Source: Rhipicephalus microplus (taxonomy: Eukaryota; Arthropoda; Arachnida; Ixodida; Ixodidae). From it: DNA of 64,000 bases. How positions within the stretch are numbered: the first letter of the stretch is position 1; every line of letters begins with the position of its first letter. Below the pieces are notes generated by a model. It searched no databases. It had not been told where the DNA came from and saw only the letters and a list, made by a program, of their open reading frames with translations. Of this stretch, positions 11,634-23,560 are shown in pieces. The translations under genes were made by a program, and so were the position numbers. The stretch covers positions 459,707,376 through 459,771,375 of the forward strand of contig NC_134710.1 in the NCBI RefSeq assembly GCF_043290135.1, read 5' to 3'.

Positions 11634-12641
11634 GCCCAACTTTAAGCATTTTGATTTCTGATTGCAGCGTTCCTCGTGTACCACGGGATATACAATGGCC
11701 TTTCACGATACGCTGTCCATCTACTGAACAAAGGAGGGGTAACTGCTGCGCTCGACCTGCCTTGACGAAGTTCAACAAGGGGTCGTGAAGAATCTTTTGT
11801 CATTAGTGAATATTGATCAACAAGTAATTGCGCAACGTAAATATAATAAGGGGAGCAATTTATGCCCTCATCGGTAGGCCATTCACAAAAAAAAATTCCG
11901 TAGAATCGAGTGTGAATGAGTTCAATTTAGGTCTGGTGCTTTATTGGTCGTTTTATGTCATCTTGCACGCTCTGGCATTTCATGGGCATTAAAACATAAA
12001 CGCCGTGATGGGCCATTGAACCCGTGATATTGTGCTGATAGAGCCGCTTGGTAATTGTGTCAGGTTAGAAGAGCGAACAAGGACTCGCACTATAGCCACG
12101 GTGTGTTAAAACGGGGCGCAGAAAGAAACAACTGTTTTATTATACCAACTGATCCATTATAGTTGAGTGAGTGAAATCGCATCAGTCAGTAAGCGATTGA
12201 GACGAGGGCCCCAGCCGCTCCGTTCAACGGCACACTTGTTCTTCTAATGGCTAGTGCATAGGGCCCTTTCGAAGCCCCGCATCAACAGACGGCATTCAGG
12301 GTGCGTCTGTCGAGCCCCGGCTGTCGCTCGGCCTCCTCGGGGCCCTTTTGTGCAAGCATCAATTGGCGCGACAGGAATGCAATTACTGCAACTTTTTTTT
12401 TTTTTTGCTGGCCATGGTCACAGTTGCGGTGGTTCCAACGGATACCCTGTGTCGTCATCAGCATATTTCGTGCTCTCGTAAGAACGATCTCATTGAAATT
12501 TCAGTTCAACTCTGACAATGAGGGCCTGCAACTTTCCCAGTTTAGTCGCATCAATTTACAGTTCACCTTTCATTCCATTACTCCGCATTGTGCCGCTGTA
12601 CCAGTCACCTTATGTACACGGTGTTTCAGACGATGTGTCCG
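11634..12641. other. Unassigned DNA, no gene seen
   Basis: A 125-codon plus-strand frame (12301-12678) runs into the next Ruka copy and has no known motif. No other structure seen. Confidence 0.4.
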
Positions 12642-12650
12642 CAAATTATC

Positions 12651-12887
12651 TGCCCCGCCGCGGTGGTCTAGTGGCTAAGGTACTCGGCTGCTGACCCGCA
12701 GGTCGCGGGTTCGATTCCCGGCTGCGGCGGCTGCATTTCCGATGGAGGCGGAAATGTCGAGGCCCGTGTGCTCAGATTTGGGTGCACGTTAAAGAACCCC
12801 AGGTGGTCAAAATTTCCGGAGCCCTCCACTACGGCGTCTCTCATATTCATATGGTGGTTTTGGGACGTTAAACCCCACAAATCAAAT
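12651..12887 (+). mobile_element. Ruka SINE, near-consensus
   Basis: Full-length copy with perfect B box and intact tail. The duplication CAAATTATC is at 12642-12650 and 12888-12896. Confidence 0.9.
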
Positions 12888-12896
12888 CAAATTATC

Positions 12897-13404
12897 AAAT
12901 ATATGGTGAATAGAATATCAAAAATAATCATGTTTTAATTAGCGGTCACAGGCGACCGGGTCACATGGGAGAATTGCTTTTCTTACCACAAATACCTGAT
13001 TGCTGTTTCAGGATTTTGACACCGTCATCTCCTGGTTATTGCGGAGCGGTAAAATTCAACCTAATCCTCCGGCGAACCGAAACCAAACCTCCGATGAGCG
13101 CAGTGAGCAGTACACCACAATGGGGTCACTGTTCACGACGGTGATTGTAGTCATGTTGGTTCTTCCGCATTAGATAACATACGAGCTCTTATCGCAAACC
13201 AAACACGTGCAAGCAGGAAGCAAAGTTGATCGTTGATTGGTTCAACAAAGCGCGCTGGTCCAGAAAACTTGGAAGAGTACAGCAGTAGCGCTATTCCGCG
13301 TTTCAGTTCCGAGACGACGAGTGCCTTACGTTCGCAGCGTTTTGTAAGCAATAAAAATGCATCTTGACCCAATTAAAAAACGCCCCCGCACATCCGCTAG
13401 CATA
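12897..13404. other. Unassigned DNA, no gene seen
   Basis: No recognisable coding or repeat structure before the (TA)n tract. Confidence 0.4.
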
Positions 13405-13419
13405 CATATATATATATAG

Positions 13420-13502
<83 letters not shown>

Positions 13503-13790
13503 GTGATCTAACAGCCAATAATGCCAAGAATGTATTTGGGAAGGTATTAGATCAATTGTAACGTAAATATGAAGAAAGAAAAGTGGATGAAAAGATTGCT
13601 TGCCGTGAGCAGCAACCGGTTCCTGCTCACGGCAAGCTATCTTTGCACCCGCTTTTCTTTCGTTATATTTACCTTACATTTTGGTCTAATAACTTCCCCT
13701 ATACATTCCTTGGCATATATTGGCTGTTAGATCTCATTATTATTGTGTATACACACGGAAAAATGAACACTTAGGTATACACTTCTTTCT

Positions 13791-13868
<78 letters not shown>
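13405..13868. repeat. SINE-tail palindrome between two (TA)n tracts
   Basis: (TA)n tracts at 13405-13499 and 13793-13868 bracket a large palindrome. Its centre is a perfect 15-bp hairpin (GCTTGCCGTGAGCAG at 13598-13612; complement at 13623-13637). Around it, arms of about 115 bp (13500-13612 and 13623-13740) match at about 80 percent. Each arm is the 3' part of the second tRNA-derived SINE that is also present at 61199-61395 and 63723-63900 (CTAATAACTTCCC, ATACATTCCTTGGCAT, CTGTTAGATCTCATTAT). The two copies are head to head and lack their tRNA heads. Confidence 0.8.
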
Positions 13869-13870
<2 letters not shown>

Positions 13871-15071
13871 ATTAGCCACTAATCTCTATCAGCCGCATCG
13901 TAAGAAAATCGCACTGAACCAAGAATGAAGTTGCTGCGGACCCTCTCCTGAGCTGGGCGCGTCTTGCAGAACAGTCCGCAGCTGTCCTTTGCGTGAAACA
14001 CCGGTAGCACGTACGTGAGTGCGCAGAAAAAGAAAGAAAGCAGGAAGCTGAAGAGGTATTCTGTCGAAACCGGCGGTTGCAACCTTTGTACGAGAGAGAT
14101 GCTTTCCCGTTAACTCGTTGCAAGACAGGCGGTGCATGCGCCGACTCGCCAGACACACTCGCGCACATGCGGGTTAGAACAACATTTTCGTCGACACTAT
14201 GCAGAGTGGCCCGTTTACGGCTGCCGCCAACGTCGGCTCGTGCGCGTCGATGCGAGCCACAATGGATGCGCGCCCATAAACGTCCACCCGCACAAAGCAG
14301 GCGTCCGCATGTGCCCGGCGCGTGCCTCTCCGTCAGAACTGCGTTTCTCTTTTCTAAAGAGGAGCAGTAACTCAGCCACGCGCGCTCGCTAACCTTTTCA
14401 CTACGGTGTTGCAACTTTTTTAATGTAATATTAACCCTTCTCTTCTTTTCGATTACAGTTACAGACGCCGGTAGAATCTTGCAGTTTTGCCTCCTCAAAA
14501 TTCCTGAACCCGTAACGACCTCAATGCGTCTTCTGCAGCATGCTTTTAATTGATGCTGTTCACGTGTGCCACCACGCGTTTCATATATACTATATGACAT
14601 CGAAAACATGCCCGCGCGGTACACATACATCTTTTCGGGGCACCTTTTTCTCCGTTGCTCTTCAAATAGTCGAGGTTTCAACGTATAAGTTTCAACGGTG
14701 GTTTCGTCATGGTGTCAAACAACGTCTAGCCACTCCTATTACACACTATAGTTTCACTGCCATCCAGAAATTATTGACGAAATGTGCAATGAAATGCGCC
14801 GTATTGATCATCATCACCACCACTGGCGTCGAAAAGGTGTGAGGCTAACTTGGGAGTGTCCCATTCTACATATACAAGTCTGATTTAACCCCCCCTCCCC
14901 CGAAAAAAAATTCTGGCTAAGGTCCTGATGACGACACATGTTTGCTTCGCTCAGCAATACTAATAATAATATTTTATTATTATTGTTCTTATTATTATTA
15001 TCATATTATTTATATTATAGGCCTAAGCACCTGAATAAAAAAACGCCAGAAATAAAAAAAACGCCAGAAGT
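13869..15071. other. Unassigned DNA with an unexplained 269-codon minus-strand frame
   Basis: A minus-strand frame (13872-14681) is long for chance but Arg/Cys/Ser-rich, and it has no hydrophobic core pattern, signal peptide or motif that I know. It overlaps other long frames in a GC-rich stretch (13900-14400), so I do not call a gene. (AAT)n/(ATT)n-rich DNA lies at 14960-15010. Confidence 0.35.
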
Positions 15072-15120
15072 GCAAGCCATGGTCGAGAGGAATTCGAAGA
15101 TCCCCTCGACCATGGCTTGC
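15072..15120. repeat. Near-perfect 19-bp hairpin
   Basis: Arms 15072-15090 and 15102-15120 pair at 18 of 19 positions, around an 11-nt loop. The arms contain GCAAGCCATGGTCGAG and its complement. Could be the core of a foldback element or a transcribed hairpin. Confidence 0.75.
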
Positions 15121-15182
15121 CCAGTTGCGTGCGGCCACAGGACGCGTGCCTAAGAGACGATTCACAGAGAAGCAATCATGGC

Positions 15183-15222
15183 GATGGTTGGACTAGAGCA
15201 GACACTCTCTAGACCAGCCATC
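15183..15222. repeat. Second hairpin, 16-bp arms
   Basis: Arms 15183-15198 and 15207-15222 pair at 14 of 16 positions with an 8-nt loop. It is only 62 bp from the first hairpin. Confidence 0.65.
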
Positions 15223-15956
15223 ACATTAAGGTCATAGCCTCGTCAGATGGAGTTCTGCAACAGTGCTTGCGTCTACGTATTCCGCGTTTCATCGCTGCAA
15301 ATAGGTCCGCAACGTGAGATGCAAAATACGATATCAATTGACCTTGAACCGAGCCCATCAGTAGAACGCGTGGTTTTGTTCAGTCTTTCCTGATCATTAA
15401 TCACCGTGCACTGTAAGTGCAAGGCTTGGGTATTACGTGCCGCAACCAGGCGCGCTGTAGCACGTGCCCTTGCTCTATAGAGGGCGCAGCAGCGAAACTT
15501 CCACTTGCCGTTCATATGGGGTACTCGGGTTACGTAATATAAATGTGACGCATGGCGTCACTAGTAGAACAGCACGTCTTCGTCTGATCTTGATCTGACA
15601 GTAATGATGCTGGCGGAACAGCGAGAACTGCGAAACTGCACAGTGTAGTACTTTACTCCAGCGACACGGGCACCACAACGATACTTATGCGAGGACAGAT
15701 AAATTTTGGTGGTATATTATGGCTTCGCGAAATTCACAACAAGGCTGCTTTTTTTAAAGCATTGCGCCACCTTATCGTAATCTAGCGTGTCCGGTGTTTC
15801 ACCTCCATGCGGTATGTGGCGTTCGAGGGCACTGTATTATGCCAGGTATGCTCAGTTAACAAGGTATTGCTGTTCTTCGCGGTACACGAGCAAACCACAC
15901 CGACACTTCATGACTGTAAAGGCATTGTTATGAGAGAGAGTAAGGGTACAACTTAA
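15223..15956. other. Unassigned DNA, no gene seen
   Basis: No motif-bearing frame. No AATAAA on the minus strand just downstream of the exon candidate at 15957-16170, which weakens that call. Confidence 0.4.
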
Positions 15957-16170
15957 TTAAAGTCCGGTGTAGACGCTGAGGTTGCTCCGCGCCACCCAGC
16001 TACTCCCACGTGGGCACCAGCAGGTCGAGCCTATAACGGCCCTGTGACAGCCGCACTGGACGGCCACGATTTGGTCCTGCAGGTTTGGGATGCGCAGAAG
16101 CGCATACCCCTCGGCACACGTGGTCTTGTTGCACTTACCTCGAAACAGCTGGTACCCATCCTTAGCACGC
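15957..16170 (-). CDS. Candidate terminal exon, cysteine-rich protein
   Basis: On the minus strand an acceptor-like AT-rich tract ending in TTTAG (16171-16175) is followed by an open phase-1 segment of 70 codons that ends in TAA. The reading contains YQLFRGKCNKTTCAEGYALL, then VQCGCHR and STCWCPRG. The cysteine pattern is CX4C-X20-CXC-X8-CXC, as in small disulfide-rich secreted domains, but I cannot name a family. No initiator, upstream exon or polyadenylation signal was found. It could be chance or a gene fragment. Confidence 0.3.
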
Positions 16171-16850
16171 CTAAATTAAATTAATCCACACAAATTCCCC
16201 GACGCCATCGGCATCGCTAGCGGGCAGACCTGTACATCAAGGTACATGCTTTGGGAGGATTCGTAAGTAATCGCTCAGCTTTCATCTTCAAAAGGGACAA
16301 AACAGTGACCAGGGGCGGCTCACGAGACGTCCTCGCAGCAGCTCCGACGATAGGCATAGGAGGTGAGGAGACTTCTAAGGCAGTTCGTAATCACCCCGGG
16401 TCAAAATTAGTTTCTCCATATTCTTATCGCTTGCATTGTGGGGTTGAGGGAATGCGTACCAGTGGCGTAAATCATGAGGTGGAGAAACCCCCCTCCCCTG
16501 TGTTCAGGATGGGAGCAAGACACCGTGCAATTGTGCTCCACCAAGATTTATATTCCCAATATCCCAGTTGAATTGCCTGACAGTCAAGGACAGTGCACTT
16601 TCCGTAAAACTAAGTCTGATATGTGGACCACTTTCATTGAGCCGAAATGAAGTACACTTCCAGCAGATGCAATGGCCAATACATTCACGCGTTATCACAA
16701 AAAGTGCTACCGTTTTTATTGCATGCTTTAACACGAATGATACAGCTGCGAAAATGTTAGCACCTGCCCACAAGTTGCTATTAGAAAGTAACTGTGACGG
16801 TGCTTATACACACTGTTGGTTACTTATCGCTATTTCTTCTGACTTAATAA
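16171..16850. other. Unassigned DNA, no gene seen
   Basis: A 106-codon frame (16251-16571) has no motif. I looked for an upstream exon of the cysteine-rich candidate on the minus strand and found no signal-peptide-like segment. Confidence 0.4.
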
Positions 16851-17034
<184 letters not shown>

Positions 17035-17657
17035 CATGTGAATGTGCAATTTAAGCTTCATGTCATAAAAAATAAAGTATACGCATAGAAACAAAACGAC
17101 AGCCACAGCAAGATGTTTGTCCCCCTTTGTGGTCTTCATGAATTTACGCCAAGGCTACACACTAGGGTTAACATTTTCCGCAACTCGAGAAGTAATAAAT
17201 TAAACGTAGATGGAGACGTTCGCTATTAACCAGCTGCACGTTCAGTGCGTGATTTAGTGTTTAAAGTGACTGTCGAGTTTTTTCACCAAGTGAATTCAAG
17301 TCCAACGTAATTATAATGTCCAAAAGTCCATCAAAGTCCGTTTGGCGCGCCAAAATGCAAAGTTCATGAAACAAAGAGAACACAAACAGCCCTGAGTATC
17401 TTGATTCTTGTGTCGTTGTAGTAAGAAGCTTGTGCCTTTCATTTTCGCACAGGATAGAACACACATGTATTCGACGGGCCAATTTAACCTTCGGCGTAGA
17501 AACATCATCACGAGAAAATGAAAATTATCCTGTCGCTCACATGGCGTAAGTTTGCTTCGGCGTGAGCAGCCGCCGCTGGCGACACGCTGAATTCGCACCT
17601 GTTATCTTTTGTCACTTCGTTTATTGACAAGTATTTTCCAGAAGCATTACAATAACG
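17035..17657. other. Unassigned DNA, no gene seen
   Basis: Overlapping minus-strand frames at 17261-17598 carry no motif. Confidence 0.4.
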
Positions 17658-17901
17658 CGGCCCCACCACGGTGATCTGGTGGATAAGGTACTCGGCTGCT
17701 GACCCGCAGGTTGCGAGATCGGATCCCGGCGGCGGCGGCTGCATTTTTGATGGAGGCAAAATGAAATGCTGTAGGCCTGCGTGCTCAGATTTGGGTGCAC
17801 GTTAAATAACCCCAGGTGGTCGAAATTTCCGGAGCCCACAACTACAGCGTCTCTCATAATCATATGGCGGTTTTGGGATGTCAATCCCCACATAGCAATG
17901 A
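17658..17901 (+). mobile_element. Ruka SINE, diverged
   Basis: Full-length but mutated copy: the head has GGTACTCGGCTGCTGACCC and the B box is altered (GAGATCGGATCCC). The body keeps TTTGGGTGCACGTTAAATAA and CTCTCATAATCATATGG. No convincing duplication is visible. Confidence 0.78.
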
Positions 17902-19186
17902 TTACGACAGAGCACTTAGATTCAGTTACCAACCTGGCTTTAACGCATGTGCATGCGTCACCTGCAGGGGAAAAATGCGGCTTTCATTAGGCTACCCTAG
18001 TTATCGTCCCAAAATTTACCTGTCGGGAAAGAACGTGTTTTTGTCTACACGCTGTGTGTACCTGCGTTAAGAATGAGTTATGACACGTGGAATTCTACGT
18101 TATGTAATTTTGAAAGTCCTAATTTCATAAACTCCACATTGCCTGCCCTACATAAAAAATTTCTCTAGCTGCAAGCACTGTAAATCTTGTGCTGCAGCGT
18201 AGAAATAAGAGGTGTTGATGTTACACGGACGAAACGTTTAGCCAAACGGCACTGTGTATTTATCGATTCTTTTACGATTGCTTATCTGTGGCACAGGTGA
18301 GCACCTATACGCACAACAACAAGCTAGTCTGATGGCTTGATGAAAGGGCTACAAATGCTAGCACAACATGTAGTGTAGTACTTAAGAAGACGTGCGACAT
18401 ACAAGGGAAGTGAAGGCATTGCGAAGCGTGGTGCGCAAGGTTGCATGTCTCACCTTCGAGTCTCTTATGATTCCGACAGTTGTCACAGAATCACAGCGTA
18501 GTGGTAGCCTGCTGACCTGCTCTCATAGGCGCATCAGCCGGGGGGGGGGGGGGGGCAAGGGAGGCACTATCCTCTCACTGAGGAAAGTTTGGGGGGCCTG
18601 AGCCCCCGCCCGCCCCGCTTATGACAGTAGTCACTCTTGATGCGCGCTGGGGAACCCAACTAGTACGGTGAAGTTTTCCGTCCCAACAGGAATTACTCAG
18701 TTATGTTTTTACGGGAGAATGAAAATTACGAGGCAATGTTACAACATAGTGAAATTTTGCTAACACTTCCTCTGTTATGATTTTCCTTGTGGGCTCTTTG
18801 CGGTGCGGGTCGCCTACGCGACTCCTTTGAGTCTTGTGCTGCAGTATTGCAGAGCCGGTAAGCGCTTAACAGGGGCCTATAATATTACATCTATTGTTCA
18901 TGCTTTATTGTGCTGTCACTTGTTGATGAAGTTATGGATGCGAACGAGCAAACATTTTAGAGACCAGTCAAATCATTTGCTGCTTCAGGAAAATAATAAA
19001 TAATTTTCTTCAAAAAGAATATATCGTCATCGCTGCTCCGTCGAAATTGTTGCAAATCGTTTTGGTCGCGGAAATCCGGCTAAGGGTGCCATTCCTCAGT
19101 TAAAATGTTATTGAACTTCGTGGTACCTTGGAAAGCGAGTCATGGCACCTCTACCTCTGTGTATGCAAATTGATATCAAAGTGCGA

Positions 19187-19228
<42 letters not shown>

Positions 19229-20164
19229 CCCAGTGGAAGACGAGTGAGGTAGGTTTGCCTCCTCACTTGCAAAACAGTTAGTACGCCACTGCCTGCTCTC
19301 TTGCGAAATCCCGCTTTACGACAGCACAGTTGCTACAACGTGTCGAAAAAATGGCAATACATTGGCCCCTCGCGCGTTACGCATTGCGAAACGCGGCGAT
19401 CCGCACACACTAGGGGTGAGTGCGAATCATCTGCACGTCGCAGCGTCTGTACGTTGAGCAGTTTCTAAACGTGGTGGAGAGAGTTATGAAAACGCACCGT
19501 TTAGAGGCTGCGCTCCTGCTATTTGTCGAAACCATGTCTGCTGAGGTGTCGTACTTTCTTTCATTTTTTTATCAAGAAAGTATAAGTTCCTCTTACTTGC
19601 GCGTGACAGTTTCGATGCATGCACATTTAGAACACACGAACACAGCACGCCGTACTGGGGGACTCAGAATTAGTCTTTTAATTACCCAGCATTCTAATAC
19701 ACTGAATTATAAGTACACCGTCATCTCTTGCGTTTCACCGCTATCAAAATGCAGCGGCCAAGGCTGGTGATCAAACCTCGAGATTATATAGCAGCGTGAA
19801 ACCTTAGCTTATTGCAAGTTACCACGGTGGTTGTCAGTTACCATGTGTGATGCATTAGATCACATTTAAGCGCCAGATGCGCACGTCGCATTCAACTGCA
19901 TGGCGACCCTCTTTTGTTATGAACCCGGGCAAAGTTACTCGCGTCACAAATTGTCTACCATAGTTTATAATAGATGCAACCACCGGTGTTGTGGGAAAAC
20001 CACGCTTGGGCGTTTAAAGGCGCCAAATGAAAGAGACGCAAATCCGAGCATCCATTGGAAAAGAGCGTGTTCTATTTCCTGACGTTTTTTTCTTCGTCGT
20101 TCGCAGTCCTTCTCGATGCGCGCGCCATTGGGGCAGGAGGTTCAAACGATTTAGAACAGGTGTC
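17902..20164. other. Unassigned DNA with a short (TA)n tract and a G-run
   Basis: No gene supported. It holds a G-run repeat relic at 18528-18625 (compare 8890-9025) and a (TA)n tract at 19187-19228. The frame at 19420-19770 has no motif. Confidence 0.4.
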
Positions 20165-20177
20165 TTGAATATATATA

Positions 20178-20417
20178 TTGATTTGATTGATTTGTGGGGT
20201 TTAACGTCCCAAAACCACCATTTGATTATGAGAGACGCCGCAGTGGAGGGCTCCGGAAATTTTGACCACCTGGGGTTCTTTAACGTGCACCCAAATCTGA
20301 GCACACGGGCCTACATTTCCGCCTCCATCGGAAATGCAGCCACCACAGCCGGGATTTGATCCCGCGACTTGCGGGTCAGCAGCCGAGTACCTTAGCCACT
20401 AGACCACCGTCGCGGGG
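20178..20417 (-). mobile_element. Ruka SINE, near-consensus
   Basis: Minus-strand copy ending at the tRNA-like head (CTAGACCACCG). TTGAATATAT at 20165-20174 and 20420-20429 is the duplication. A (TA)n tract starts right beside the right-hand duplication. Confidence 0.88.
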
Positions 20418-20428
20418 AATTGAATATA

Positions 20429-20552
<124 letters not shown>

Positions 20553-21131
20553 GACTGAATACACTAAAAGACATCGAAGCATAAGGAAATTTTGAACTTA
20601 CCGTGATATAAGGATGTGAATTGCAGAAGACAAAACTACGTTTGAAGAATTTCAAGTTCTTCAACACATTGGGCGCACGTAAGCTTACTGTATCAGAGCT
20701 TCGACGCTCGACAGCGAACGCGCGCTATGCGCACGTTTTACTAGCGTAGTTTACGCGTTCTCTTCATGCGGTGCCACTGCGAGGTGATTCGGCGGCAAAA
20801 TGGCGCACAATAGTATAGCGTAATGTCAATGTAACTAAAATTTCCCACCGGAAGTATCTGATCCTCTACAACGGCGCCAGCTGCTAGGGTTCCTTTGTGG
20901 AGTACGCTAACCACTGCGCTACCGCAATTTTTTTTTTTTTTTGATGCGAATGTATTTCTCAGTCGGGCGATGTAAGGCATCCGGCGTTTTTGGCGGCGCT
21001 GTCCGCGCACCGGTCGGTGTTATTTCTCCACTCTCACTCCAGCGCCCATAGCACCAGCTGTGGGCACGCGCGCTTATCTTCGCCCCTATCAACGGGAGCA
21101 TGTAGGGGAGTGCGTGAGAGGGTAGGCGTAC
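20553..21131. other. Unassigned DNA, dispersed-repeat fragments
   Basis: A T-run at 20929-20942 precedes a block (GATGCGAATGTATTTCTC) related by inversion to 24412-24425. GCACCAGCTGTGGGCACGCG near 21050 relates to the duplication at 2530-2651. No gene seen. Confidence 0.45.
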
Positions 21132-21770
21132 TAGGGTGCCTTAATGCCCGCGCGCTCCGCTGAGAGTGAGGACAGCCGCGTCGTCTGCTACGACCTCCGC
21201 CATTGCGCCTCCCCACCACAACTCGACGGTATGCGAAGCGCGCTCCGCAACGCGCGTGTGGTGCCCTGATACGCCCGGAAACAAGTGAAAGCTAGCGAGC
21301 TTTTCTTCTTATTGAAGCATGGACATCTTTTAGAGTTAGTTTTGCCTGAATGCATGCAGGGAGCACATATTTCATGTAAGCTGACGGCTTGCGCATGAGT
21401 TACGCGCTAGTGGCAGATGCTGACTCTTTATGTTGAAAACAAATCCCTACGCCGGACACCACAGTGGGGATTCTAAATCTATATCGGTGGTGTCGTATAT
21501 ATGCCTCCTTTGTTAGGAACAGTGAGGGCAATGAGGAACAGGGACAGTGAGGACAAAATAGACTTTAAGCGGGTAGAATTAACTAGAAGGAGGTTATCTG
21601 AATGGTGGCTAAAGTCAAGACACTAGTGAAAGTTATACCCTTCACTGCAAAGTACAAATCCTCAACCTCACCATTTAAGGGAAAATAATAAATCTAGTTT
21701 TTGATTCATTAAGTATTACGTCTTGGTGGCGCTAGCCACCGCCTGATCTAAAGGGTACAGCCATATCTAT
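21132..21770 (+). mobile_element. Chimeric non-autonomous retroelement with a LINE 3' end (copy 1)
   Basis: A 639-bp unit repeated in inverted orientation at 23561-24199 with the same boundaries. Its 3' third (about 21548-21770) is the end of a LINE: it still encodes KIDFKRVELTRRRLSEWWLK before two stops, matching the last codons of the LINE at 26551-26829, and shares that LINE's 3' UTR and its (ATCC)n-type tail. The first ~415 bp are unrelated to that LINE. Such 3'-end sharing lets an element borrow LINE machinery in known SINE/LINE pairs; that role is inferred here. Confidence 0.68.
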
Positions 21771-21807
21771 CCATCCATCCATTCATGTTAGTGTTAATTA
21801 TTATCTG

Positions 21808-22011
21808 AGGCTTTTACATTCTAAAACCACGCCTCATTGCAGTACTGCGGCAATTTCGACAATCTTTTTTTTTTTGCCTGCACTGACACAGTACATGGGC
21901 TTCGGTGTTTTACGTTCTTCAAAATGAGACCACCGTGGCCTGGATCGAAACCGCGAGCCTCGCGTCAGAAACCGAGCACCGTGACCACGGTACCACTGAG
22001 GCGGACGCCTT
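21808..22011 (-). mobile_element. Diverged Ruka-type SINE
   Basis: Minus-strand remnant with ACATTCTAAAACCAC, GGGCTTCGG and a degraded B box (GGATCGAAACC). It lies 37 bp after the chimeric element. Confidence 0.55.
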
Positions 22012-22059
22012 TCTTATTGCATTAACTATTTCTCCACGATCTTCTCATCGCACAACTTG

Positions 22060-22235
22060 ACTTGTTTTTTTTTGCGACATAGCGTGTTCATTCTACACAG
22101 CGGTGCCCCGTCTTGTCTTCATGCATTGTCTTTGTATGGACGCTTTGCGAGTACAATTTGCATAAGCACTTCTGTATGATCCCTGATGGATCACAGTATT
22201 AATAAATAAAGTATTTACCTAAATAATAATGCATG
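22060..22235 (+). mobile_element. Possible CR1-type LINE 3' tail
   Basis: The block CCTGATGGATCACAGTATTAA with AATAAATAAAGTA resembles the short 3' UTR and tail of the CR1-type fragment at 51000-51412. No coding part recognisable. Confidence 0.3.
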
Positions 22236-22598
22236 CTGAAAGAGTTTAAATACTGGCGGTGTGTGTGTGTGCGTGTGTACACGCTTGCCGTTTTCCCTAT
22301 TATCATCCAGTGTAGAAATAATTTATTTTTGCGCATTATAGCAGCGCTGCCAGAAGCAATTCAAATTATACGCCCCATGGCTGAATTCACTGAGTCCTGT
22401 CACTAGTTGCTTCGCAGTGGTCGTAAATTATTAAAAAAACAATATCAATTGCGTAATGATTCTAGACAGGACGAAAAGAAAACCTAAAGTACCGGAACAA
22501 TGAAAAAAAAATTGAACAGCACACATTCTTACAAGGGTCATCACACCAGTATAGAAGGCGTACCTAAACCGAAGAAAAGATCGTAGAAAGAAAGAACC

Positions 22599-22797
22599 TG
22601 CGTGGCTTTGTAATGGTTCGGGCGCTCGAACGGTCGGTAATCGAATTCCGGCCGCAGTGGCCCCACTTCCATGGAAATGAAATGTCGGAGTTCTTAAACT
22701 TAGGTGCAAGTTACATAAAAACACCTGTTCAAAATTTCCGAAGTCCTCCAATGTATACCGCGTCTCTCGTGATCATATGGTGATTCCGGAACATACA
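22599..22797 (+). mobile_element. Diverged Ruka-type SINE
   Basis: A remnant with a B-box-like GGTAATCGAATTCC, CAAAATTTCCGAAGTCCTCC, GCGTCTCTCGTGATCATATGG and a decayed GGAACATACA end. No duplication seen. Confidence 0.6.
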
Positions 22798-23560
22798 CAC
22801 ACTCTTCAAACTTCATTTGGTACGACAACACTGCTGCGCAAAGCTTTATTCCCACAAATGAATATTACGAAAAAAAACAAGGATATCATCTGCAAAAAAA
22901 CACGTGTAATATATATTTAATGATAAAGTTCTCATCGCACATAGTGAAACCAAGAATGAAGGGCAGATACAGTACCAACCAAGAGCAGCAAGCAATGTTT
23001 ACGAAGTGAAATACGCGATTCATGCACACGAGAATCAAGCATACAGCCATCAGCGTGTCTGTTGCTTACACGAAATTGGTGCCGGTACAAATTATGCATG
23101 CGGAATACCGGCTGGAAACTTACGCTGTGAATGGATGATCTGTTTGTCGGATGCCACTTGTCATGTTTGATTTTCACTGTTGAAAAGGCCTTCATTTCGC
23201 GTCTCTTAAGAAACGATACAGCTTCCAGAGTTTCTGCAATGATTAGTGCCCTGCGGCACGCAATACCCGCTACGGTGACGGTAGCGAGCGCATTAAACCG
23301 GAGAAAAGTGAGCGCCAGCACAATTATTCGGGCGCAGCGAACACGCAGAAGTGACTGAGTGGAGTCAAAATGGCGGCCATGCCGCCGCTAAGGCCGAGAA
23401 GGCGGCACCTGCCCTTACAAAGGCTGACACCACTCTAAGCGGGGGCGCGCGCATCAATGCACTCTAAGGCGTACTGCTACGCCGCTTCTTCTTTCGCCGT
23501 TCCCTCTCTCTCCTTCCTGCACCACACACTCCCGTTAGAGTGCCTCGATGCGTGCCTCGA
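22798..23560. other. Loop between the inverted chimeric copies; promoter-like patch
   Basis: Mostly unassigned. 23340-23450 is CpG-rich and contains AAAATGGCGGCC at 23367-23378, resembling a YY1-type site. This is listed because it precedes the minus-strand exon candidate at 23124-23321. Confidence 0.35.
23124..23321 (-). CDS. Possible first exon of a host gene
   Basis: A minus-strand frame opens at 23321 and stays open through 66 codons to a strong donor (CACAGC/GTAAGT, junction at 23124/23123). CpG-rich DNA with a GGCCGCCATTTT block lies just upstream. The protein reading (for example ETLEAVSFLKRREMKAFSTV) is not known to me, and the frame continues past the donor to 22932. Could also be a repeat fragment. 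Confidence 0.2.

Noticed and set aside
13872..14681. 269-codon minus-strand frame as a gene
   Set aside because: Long, but low-complexity in character with several overlapping frames in GC-rich DNA; no recognisable domain, initiation context or splice structure. Kept only as an unexplained frame.
17658..17901. Target-site duplication for this Ruka copy
   Set aside because: Only ATTAC-like similarity remains on the two sides, too short to claim.
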